Shown here in pieces: positions 9,602-16,491 of a stretch of DNA of 62,903 nt. Positions within the stretch are counted from its first letter, which is position 1. Each line of letters opens with the position of its first letter. The position numbers and the translations under genes are program-made. The stretch is from Sphingopyxis sp. (GTDB lineage Bacteria > Pseudomonadota > Alphaproteobacteria > Sphingomonadales > Sphingomonadaceae), in assembly GCF_016463645.1 (NCBI RefSeq), contig NZ_JAEMQX010000009.1:6516-69418 (forward strand), read 5' to 3'. The notes below the pieces were generated by a model that worked only from the letters and a program-made list of their open reading frames with translations, was not told the origin of the DNA and did not search any database.

Positions 9602-9689
9602 CGACTTTGTAGTTCCGCAAAAATGTGACATGAGCGGAGCGAGGGGCGGCAAATTGCGATCGCCCGCCAGCAGTAGGAAAGTCGATGCA

Positions 9690-10304
9690 ATGGTAGGACG
9701 GACGCCCAAGAACACGGTCCAGGACTGGATCGAGGCGGCCCAGCGCACGTTGGTCGATGAAGGGATTGCGGGGCTGAAGGTCGATCGCCTCGCCAACCGG
9801 CTGGGCGTGACGCGCGGCGGTTTCTATCATAATTTCAAGGACCGCGACGAGTTCTTCGACCAGATCATCGCGCATTGGGAAGCGACCTGCCGCTTCCTGC
9901 CCGAAGAGGCTCCTCCGCCCAAGCCCGGCGATGCCGTCGAATGGCTCGACCGCATGATCGCGCGGCTGATCGAATCCGACGGCTACGACTATCATTTCGA
10001 CCTGGCCGTGCGCGAATGGGCGCGCGCCGACAAGCGCGCCGAGTGGGCCGTCGAGCGCGCCGACCGCGAGCGGCTGGAAGTCCTGCAACGCTTCTTCGAA
10101 GCGATCGGATATGACGACGAGCATGCCGCGATCCGGGCACGCGTCTTTTACTATCACCAGATCGGCTATTACGCGATCGGCGTCCGTCAGAGCATTCCCG
10201 AGCGCCGCAAGAATGCGCAGCTCTACATCGACATTCTCTGCGGCGAGGAAGCCCTGTCTGCGGCGCGAGCGGCGGCGAAGGCCCGCAAGCCCAAGGCGGC
10301 CTGA
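9690..10304 (+). CDS. TetR family transcriptional regulator
   Basis: A 204-residue TetR-type repressor. The N-terminal helix-turn-helix is clear (VDRLANRLGVTRGGFYHNFK, about residues 28-47), and the rest is the helical ligand and dimer domain. The start at 9690 is selected because TAGGAAAG lies 8 bases upstream and the protein then begins a normal distance before the helix-turn-helix. It follows the GGT-like gene and converges with the MFS gene that ends the sarcosine oxidase operon, 12 bases away. A perfect palindrome in its leader and five related dyads nearby point to autoregulation and control of the whole island. The inducer is presumably a substrate or intermediate of the pathway. Confidence 0.9.
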   Translation: MVGRTPKNTVQDWIEAAQRTLVDEGIAGLKVDRLANRLGVTRGGFYHNFKDRDEFFDQIIAHWEATCRFLPEEAPPPKPGDAVEWLDRMIARLIESDGYDYHFDLAVREWARADKRAEWAVERADRERLEVLQRFFEAIGYDDEHAAIRARVFYYHQIGYYAIGVRQSIPERRKNAQLYIDILCGEEALSAARAAAKARKPKAA

Positions 10305-10316
10305 CGCCGATCGCCG

Positions 10317-11624
10317 CTACAGGCTGGCCGCCGCCGCCATATCGGCGCGCGCGGTTCGTGCCGCCATCAGGAAAGCGACGCCCCCCGCGACAAAGCTCGT
10401 CGTGCTGATCAGCAGGGCATAGCGCAGACCCAGGTTGCCATAGGCCGCGCTGAAATGGTCGCTCATCGCACCAACGAGCAGCGGCCCGATGCTCTGGCCG
10501 ACAAGGTTGACACAGAGCATGAAGAAGGCGGCGCCGATCGCGCGCAATTTCGATCCCGAAAGCGCCTGGACGATCGCATAGGTCGGGCTGATCCACAACG
10601 AGCCGATCAACGCCGAGGGCCACACCATCGCCAGCGCGGTGTCGTAATTTTCGGTGGTAAGCTGGACGATGTTCAGCGGGATCGACGCGAACAGGCTGAT
10701 CGCCAGAAACCAGTATGGCGCACGCGCATCCTTGCGGCCCAACCAGTCGGCCAGAAAACCACCCGCGAAAACCGCGATGATCGCCGCGGGGCCGATGATC
10801 GCCGAATAGTCCAGCCCGACCGTCGCGGCGTCGCGGCCGAAATATCGCATCAGATAGGCGGGGGTCCACGCCGACGAACCGAAGGCGCCGATGCTGAAGA
10901 CCGAGACGCCGGCGCAGATCCAGACATAGGCGGGGCGGCGCAGCAGCACGCCGAGCGCCGCGCGCGCCGGCAGGACGGGATTCGCTGCCGAAATCGACGC
11001 CCGGCGCGACTCGCGCACCGTGAGCGCGAAGATCAGCGCGAGGATCACGCCCGGAATTGCCGCCGCGAAGAAGGCCCAGCGCCAACCATGATGCTGGGCG
11101 ATATAACCGCCTCCCACGAAGGCGGCCGAGGTGCCGATCGCGCCTGCGACCCCGATCGCCGCGAGCGCGGTTGCGCGCCATTTGTCGCTGAACGTTTCGG
11201 CGACGATCGCATGCGTCGTCGGCGCCCCACCGGACTCGCCGATACCGACGCCGAAGCGCGCGAAGAGCATCGTCCAGAAGCCCGTCGCCATCCCGCACAT
11301 TCCGGTCATCACTGACCAGATCGCCGCGGCACCACCGAGCACGCGCACGCGAAAGCCGCGGTCGGCGTAGGAAGCAACCGGGATCGACGCGATCGAATAA
11401 ACGAGCGCGAAGGCCAACCCCGACAACAGCCCGACCTGCGCATCGCTGAGCGCAAGATCACGCTTCAGATCCTCGACGAGGATGCCGATCAGAAAGCGGT
11501 CATAGTAGTTGAGCGCCGAAATCAGGCAGAGGATGAAGAGGATATAGCCCGCGCGCGCCTTGGAAACGCCGGCTTGGGCCGGAATGCCCAGTTCGGCCGA
11601 CGCCTCGCTCAACGTCGCGCTCAT
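10317..11624 (-). CDS. MFS transporter, last gene of the sox-ggt operon
   Basis: A 435-residue permease of the same spinster-like group as the carriers at 1-364 and 6142-7449. Helix 1 carries ALNYYDRFLIG; the loop between helices 2 and 3 has YADRGFRVR; helix 4-5 has GVGIGESGGAPTTH. The start overlaps the stop of the preceding DUF885 gene by 4 bases (ATGA), showing translational coupling; the reading frame is open further upstream but that part has no family similarity. Being in the operon with sarcosine oxidase and GGT, it most likely imports the substrate from the periplasm or exports a product. Confidence 0.88.
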   Translation of the reverse strand: MSATLSEASAELGIPAQAGVSKARAGYILFILCLISALNYYDRFLIGILVEDLKRDLALSDAQVGLLSGLAFALVYSIASIPVASYADRGFRVRVLGGAAAIWSVMTGMCGMATGFWTMLFARFGVGIGESGGAPTTHAIVAETFSDKWRATALAAIGVAGAIGTSAAFVGGGYIAQHHGWRWAFFAAAIPGVILALIFALTVRESRRASISAANPVLPARAALGVLLRRPAYVWICAGVSVFSIGAFGSSAWTPAYLMRYFGRDAATVGLDYSAIIGPAAIIAVFAGGFLADWLGRKDARAPYWFLAISLFASIPLNIVQLTTENYDTALAMVWPSALIGSLWISPTYAIVQALSGSKLRAIGAAFFMLCVNLVGQSIGPLLVGAMSDHFSAAYGNLGLRYALLISTTSFVAGGVAFLMAARTARADMAAAASL

Positions 11625-13330
11625 GCCGCGATCCTGGCATCCGCCTTTCGTTCTTCCAGCCAGTCGTCGATCGTCTGTTCGAGGACCGGCAGGCTCACCG
11701 CACCCGCCGACGCGAGCGCATCGTTGAACGCGCGAATGTCGAAACGGGGCCCCAGAGCCGCTTCGGCGCGCGCGCGCAGTTCGCGGAATTTGAGGTTGCC
11801 GAGCTGATAGCCCAGCGCCTGCCCCGGCAATCCGACATAACGATCGACCTCGGCCTCGATCGTCTCGATCGGCATCGCCATATTCTCGCGAAAATAATCG
11901 ATCGCCTGCGACCGCGTCCAGCGTTTGACGTGCAGCCCGGTATCGACGACGAGGCGTATGGCGCGCCACATTTCCATCTCGAGCCGCCCGTAGCGCTTCT
12001 CGGGCGTGTCATAGAGACCCATGTCCTCGCCCAGCCCCTCGCTGTAGAGCGCCCAGCCTTCGAGGCACGCCGAATAGTGCAGCGCGCCGTGGCGGCGGAA
12101 CGCCGGCAGGTCCGTGAGTTCCTGGATCAGCGCGAGGTGCATCAAATGCCCCGGCCACGCTTCGTGCAGCGCGATCGGCAGGTGCATGTAGCGCGGCAGC
12201 TTCGACGGGATCGAGGTGATCCAGTGCACCCCCGCCGCGCTGTTGTCGGCGGGATTGGGCTGCGCATAGGCGGGCGGCATCGCCGCAGCGATCGCCTCGG
12301 GAATGCTCTTCACACCATAGGTCGCGCGCGGGATGCGGCCGAAAAATTCGGGGATGCGCGCGTCGATGCGTTTCGAGAGGATCTCGATTTCCTGCCGCAG
12401 CGCCTCGCCGCTTTCGAGAAGCTGGCTGTTGTCGCCCTGTAGCTGCCGCTTGAACCCCGCGAGGTCGCCCGCAAAGCCGCCGTCGGCCGCCACAGCCTCC
12501 ATCTCGCCGGTTATCCGCTCGACTTCAGCGAGGCCGATCGCGTGAATCTGCTCGGGCGGCAGGTCGATCGTCGTATATTGACGGATCAGGAAGCGATAAT
12601 GACCCTCGCCGCCGACATCGCCGACGCAATCGAGCGCGTCGCGCGCGACCGGAAGCAGAACCTTCTCGAGAAAGAGCGCATAATTCATCAGCGCCGGCAC
12701 GACGGTGTTCGCGACCATGGTCCGTCCCTCCTCGACGATGTCGACGAATGCCGCGCCGCGCGTCGCGAGCACCTTGAGCGGGCCGAAGAAGCCATTGGCT
12801 TCCACGTCGACCGACGCCTGTCCCTTGACCACGCCGATCGCGCGTTCGACGACGAGCTTCGGATAGCGGATCCCGCGCTCGCGGCCTTCGGTCAGCGATT
12901 GCTGCACGCCTTCGAGTGCCGCCGGTACCTTGGCAAGGCGGTCGATATAGCGGCGCGCCTCTTCGAGCGTGGCGATGCTCGTCATCGATGCCCAGCTCGC
13001 AAGCCCGAATTCGGGGCCGAGCGGATAGATGCTGGGACGCAAATGCCCCTGCTGCGCGACGAGATCGACGATCTGCGCAAGTTCGCCGCGGAGAAGCGAC
13101 AAGGTCGCGCGCTCGGTCTGCGACAAGGCGCCCGCCTCGATCTCGGCAAGCTCGCCGAGCGCGCCCGATGCCCAGGCGGCGCGGCGCTCATGATCGTCGG
13201 GCGCATCGCGCAGCAGCAGGTCGCTGCGCGGCTGCGCTCCCGACAGGATCGCTTCGGTCGGAAACTCGTCGCACCGGAAATCCCAATAGCGTTGGGCAAG
13301 CGCGTCGAGAGCAAGGCTGGGAGACGTCAT
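11621..13330 (-). CDS. DUF885 family peptidase (second copy)
   Basis: A 569-residue DUF885 protein with the canonical motifs HEAWPGHLMH and, about 35 residues on, LEGWALYSEGLGEDMG, the putative zinc-binding and catalytic sites. It is closer to the family norm (EGWALYxE) than the copy at 670-2391. The ATG at 13330 is preceded by AAGGAG with 8 bases spacing; a GTG at 13339 would overlap the previous stop (GTGA) but leaves no room for that ribosome site. No signal peptide is seen, so a cytoplasmic role in opening peptide bonds is likely. It is translationally coupled to the downstream MFS gene. Confidence 0.87.
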   Translation of the reverse strand: MTSPSLALDALAQRYWDFRCDEFPTEAILSGAQPRSDLLLRDAPDDHERRAAWASGALGELAEIEAGALSQTERATLSLLRGELAQIVDLVAQQGHLRPSIYPLGPEFGLASWASMTSIATLEEARRYIDRLAKVPAALEGVQQSLTEGRERGIRYPKLVVERAIGVVKGQASVDVEANGFFGPLKVLATRGAAFVDIVEEGRTMVANTVVPALMNYALFLEKVLLPVARDALDCVGDVGGEGHYRFLIRQYTTIDLPPEQIHAIGLAEVERITGEMEAVAADGGFAGDLAGFKRQLQGDNSQLLESGEALRQEIEILSKRIDARIPEFFGRIPRATYGVKSIPEAIAAAMPPAYAQPNPADNSAAGVHWITSIPSKLPRYMHLPIALHEAWPGHLMHLALIQELTDLPAFRRHGALHYSACLEGWALYSEGLGEDMGLYDTPEKRYGRLEMEMWRAIRLVVDTGLHVKRWTRSQAIDYFRENMAMPIETIEAEVDRYVGLPGQALGYQLGNLKFRELRARAEAALGPRFDIRAFNDALASAGAVSLPVLEQTIDDWLEERKADARIAA

Positions 13331-13335
13331 GCTGT

Positions 13336-15039
13336 TCACTCCTTGATGCCGTCGGCGACGGCGCAGCGGCGCGGATCGGCAACCGCAGTGAGGGTGTCCG
13401 AGGCTTCGTCGCGCGCGATCACGGAGAAGCTCCCCATGTGGAAATCATAGCCCGACAGCCCGCCGACCCGGACGCCGAGCTTGTGCAGGTCCTGAACAAC
13501 GCCGGGCGCCAGACGATCCTCGATCGCGACGAGCTGCCCGTCGGTCATCGGCAGCATGCGCGGCGCGTCGACCGCGGCATAGGGATCGAGCTTGAAGTCG
13601 AGCAGATAGGCGAGCACCTGCGGCAATGTGCAATGGATATTGCCCGGTGAACCGGCCGAAAAAACCGGCTTGCCGTCCTTCAGCACCAGCGTGTTGCCGA
13701 TGATGCAGCGCGCCTTCGCGCCCTTGATCAGCACGGTGTCCATCGGGCTCTGCAGCGCGCCGAAGGTCGAATGGCTGCCGACCATCGGGATGCCGCCGAC
13801 GACCTGCCCCGGAATGCCCGAGCCCTGCAGCGTGTCCATGAACTGGCACCAATTGCCGTCGGCATCGACCACCGCAATCTCGCAGCTGCCGCTCGGCTGC
13901 TTTTCCTCATGATGGACGAGCCGCGGCTTGCCCGAGGGGCCCGCGATCGCCGCCATCATGTCGCCTGCGCCGCCGGGGCCGTCGCCCGACAGACGGATAT
14001 GATCGGTCATGTCGACCTTGGGCCGCGAACCCCGGATCAGCTTCGCGAGATGCTTGTGATAATCGTCGTCGAGCACCTCGACGCGCGGTACGTCATAGAC
14101 ATGGTCGTCGCGCGCATATTCCCAGTGGCGCTGGCCCTGACGCAGCGCATGGCCCATCGCCCAGATATGCTCGGCCGATCCCGGCGCCATGTCGCGGATG
14201 CCGAGATGTTTGAGCACGCCGAGCGCGACGCTCGAGAAAAAGCCCTGCGCCTGCGGCGGCCCGAGAAACAGGATTTCATATTCATTGTAGGGGAAGCGCA
14301 GCGGCTCGACCCAGCGCGGCGGCGTCTCGGTCATATGATCGAGCGTCACCTTCCAGCCGAGATCATTGCCCTTGGCGACAAATTTCTCGGCCCAAGGCCC
14401 GGTGATCATATGGTCGGGACCATTGTCGCGGACGCCGCGCAGCGTCTCGGCCATTCCCGGCGGCGTGAAGACATCGCCGACATTCGGGAAATAGCCGCTT
14501 GGCTGATAGAAATCGCGGCCCTCGGGGAAATAGGTGATGAACTTCTCGCCATAGATGTTCACGCCATATTCGAAGGTCGAAACCTCGTGCCCGGTCTCGG
14601 CCCAGCGCACCGCATCGGCGCAAAGGTCGGCCCAGTCCTTCGTCGCGAACCTGGCGTGGATTTCCTTCAGCCCGGGCATGAAGCCCGGAATGATCGCCGA
14701 TGGCGGCGAGGTCGAATAGCTGCCGAGGCCGGGCGGCACCGGCCTGAACGGCGGCAGGCCCGAGGGATGGCCGCCGAGGCTGTCGAGCTGATGAATCTTG
14801 CCCGTCTTCGCTTCATAATAGAGCATGGTGACGAGACCGGCGTGGTTGGTCATGAACGGCTCGACCGCCGCCTGCACCATCGCGCCCGCAATCACCGCGT
14901 CGGCCGCGTTGCCGCCGCTGTTCAGCACCTTCATGATCGTCTCGGTGACGATCGCGCTGTCGGTCGTCACGGCCGCCTTCAATCCCGTCACCGGCACCTT
15001 CGGTCCCGGGTTCACGATATAACTTGAAAGGTCGGCCAT
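13336..15039 (-). CDS. ggt: Gamma-glutamyltransferase-like Ntn hydrolase (second copy, cytoplasmic)
   Basis: A 567-residue GGT-family protein with no export signal, unlike the Tat-exported copy at 7716-9539. The expected processing point precedes SCEIAVVDADGN; Ser385 takes the position of the catalytic Thr, as judged from its distance to the conserved Asp and GN. The N-terminal half has the family signature GGNAADAVIAGAMVQAAVEP. The start has GGAGAG just upstream. Family members include gamma-glutamyl hydrolases and acylases for amides, so hydrolysis of an N-acyl or gamma-glutamyl amide inside the cell is plausible. It sits between purU (34 bases upstream) and DUF885 (5 bases downstream) in the sarcosine oxidase operon. 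Confidence 0.83.
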   Translation of the reverse strand: MADLSSYIVNPGPKVPVTGLKAAVTTDSAIVTETIMKVLNSGGNAADAVIAGAMVQAAVEPFMTNHAGLVTMLYYEAKTGKIHQLDSLGGHPSGLPPFRPVPPGLGSYSTSPPSAIIPGFMPGLKEIHARFATKDWADLCADAVRWAETGHEVSTFEYGVNIYGEKFITYFPEGRDFYQPSGYFPNVGDVFTPPGMAETLRGVRDNGPDHMITGPWAEKFVAKGNDLGWKVTLDHMTETPPRWVEPLRFPYNEYEILFLGPPQAQGFFSSVALGVLKHLGIRDMAPGSAEHIWAMGHALRQGQRHWEYARDDHVYDVPRVEVLDDDYHKHLAKLIRGSRPKVDMTDHIRLSGDGPGGAGDMMAAIAGPSGKPRLVHHEEKQPSGSCEIAVVDADGNWCQFMDTLQGSGIPGQVVGGIPMVGSHSTFGALQSPMDTVLIKGAKARCIIGNTLVLKDGKPVFSAGSPGNIHCTLPQVLAYLLDFKLDPYAAVDAPRMLPMTDGQLVAIEDRLAPGVVQDLHKLGVRVGGLSGYDFHMGSFSVIARDEASDTLTAVADPRRCAVADGIKE

Positions 15040-15073
15040 AAGTCTCTCCTTTGATTATGATTCCGGTTCCGTG

Positions 15074-15916
15074 TCAGAGCACGACGGTCTTGTTCCCATT
15101 CTGGAAGATGCGGTGTTCGGCGTACCAGCGGACCGCGCGCGACAGCACCGACGCCTCGATCTCGCAGCCGATCGCGACCATTTCGTCCGCGGTAGTGCGG
15201 TGACTCACGCGGCGAACATCCTGTTCGATGATCGGGCCTTCATCGAGGTCGGCGGTGACGAAATGCGCCGTCGCCCCGATAATCTTGACCCCGCGTCCGT
15301 GCGCCTGGTGATAGGGCTTCGCGCCCTTGAAGCTCGGCAGGAAGCTGTGGTGAATATTGATGCACCGCCCCGCCAGCGCTTCCGAGAAACTGTCCGACAG
15401 TATCTGCATATAGCGCGCAAGCACGGTGAGCTCGGCGCCGCTTTCCCCGATGATCGACAGGAAGCGCGCCTCCTGCGCCTCCTTCCCTTCGCTCATCGGC
15501 AGGTGGTGATAGGCAAGCCCGTGCCACTCGGCGGTCTTGCGCATCGTCTCATGGTTCGACACCACGCCGACGATGTCGATCGGCAGCTGGCCGATTTCCT
15601 TCTTGTGGATGATGTCGATCAGGCAATGGCCGAATTTCGATACCGCGAGCAGCACCGGCGTGCGGCGCGCTAGATCGTGCAATTCCCATTCGAGCGCCAG
15701 TTCGCTGGCGACCGGTTCGACGACCTTTGCAAGTTCGTCGCGTCCGATGGGGCTCGTCAGCGCCATGCGCAGGAAAAAGCCGCCGGTATCGTCATCACCA
15801 TAGACCTCGGCCTCGCGAATGTCGCACCCGCGCGCCGCCAATGTCGGCGCAACCGCCGCCATGATCCCCGGCCTGTCGGGCGCGCGGAATTTCAGAACGA
15901 GGTCGGACGTCGTCAT
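15074..15916 (-). CDS. purU: Formyltetrahydrofolate deformylase
   Basis: A 280-residue protein with an N-terminal ACT domain (LKFRAPDRPGIMAAVAP, residues 8-24) and a C-terminal formyltransferase-like domain containing NIHHSFLPSFKGAKPYHQA, the signature of PurU. It hydrolyses 10-formyl-THF to formate and THF, which regenerates the THF acceptor needed by sarcosine oxidase. The start overlaps the soxG stop (ATGA). purU next to soxBDAG is a known arrangement in sarcosine and glycine betaine degraders. Confidence 0.96.
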   Translation of the reverse strand: MTTSDLVLKFRAPDRPGIMAAVAPTLAARGCDIREAEVYGDDDTGGFFLRMALTSPIGRDELAKVVEPVASELALEWELHDLARRTPVLLAVSKFGHCLIDIIHKKEIGQLPIDIVGVVSNHETMRKTAEWHGLAYHHLPMSEGKEAQEARFLSIIGESGAELTVLARYMQILSDSFSEALAGRCINIHHSFLPSFKGAKPYHQAHGRGVKIIGATAHFVTADLDEGPIIEQDVRRVSHRTTADEMVAIGCEIEASVLSRAVRWYAEHRIFQNGNKTVVL

Positions 15917-16491
15917 ACATTGTCTCCCGATATGGTCGCGCCGAGCATCCGCGCGGCATAGCCCGCCATCGACTGATCGAAGATCAGCCGGAAACAGGGC
16001 TGGCCGGCGCGGTCGGGCCGGCGGCTGATGAAAAATCCGGTGTCCGAAAAGGTCGAGCGCCGGGCGGCGCCGACGGGCATGGCCTCGTCGCCGAAATCGA
16101 GCGGGCAATGCGTTGCGAGCGCCGAAGCGGCCTTCGGACCGCTCAGTTCGAAGGTCGCACGGGCGTGCGTGATATCGACCATCAGCCCAAGATTGCCAGC
16201 GGCTTCGGCGCAATGTGTCCGGACGCGTTCGACATCGGCTTCGTTGCCCGTCACGAGCCATTCGCCGGGCGCGAGCCACGCGATGGCAACCGGGCCCGGC
16301 TCGACCTCGCCGAGGACCGGCGGCGGCGCGATGCCGAGGGCCGTCTCGAACCAGACATCGGGGTCCGCCGCCAGGATCTGCAGCTTGGCAATGCCGAGAT
16401 GCGGTTCGGCCGCAAGCCGCACACCGGCTCCCTCGATCAGCAGGTCGTTCGCGGCGGCCAGCGCCAGCGTGATTGCGCCTGTATCAGCCAT
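15913..16491 (-). CDS. soxG: Sarcosine oxidase gamma subunit
   Basis: A 192-residue SoxG-like subunit of heterotetrameric sarcosine oxidase. Recognisable features are the PGEWLVTG segment (WLAPGEWLVTG), the central DITHARATFELSG segment and the final RRPDRAGQPCFRLIFDQSM region; SoxG resembles GcvT-type folds. The ATG at 16491 is preceded by GGGAG and overlaps the end of soxA by 8 bases; an earlier in-frame ATG at 16515 lies deep within soxA and is less likely. It overlaps purU by 4 bases. Confidence 0.9.
   Translation of the reverse strand: MADTGAITLALAAANDLLIEGAGVRLAAEPHLGIAKLQILAADPDVWFETALGIAPPPVLGEVEPGPVAIAWLAPGEWLVTGNEADVERVRTHCAEAAGNLGLMVDITHARATFELSGPKAASALATHCPLDFGDEAMPVGAARRSTFSDTGFFISRRPDRAGQPCFRLIFDQSMAGYAARMLGATISGDNV

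Noticed and set aside
9594..9689. Upstream ATG at 9594 as tetR start
   Set aside because: It lies inside the perfect palindrome, has no ribosome site, and would add about 32 residues of non-TetR-like sequence; the ATG at 9690 has TAGGAAAG at a good distance.
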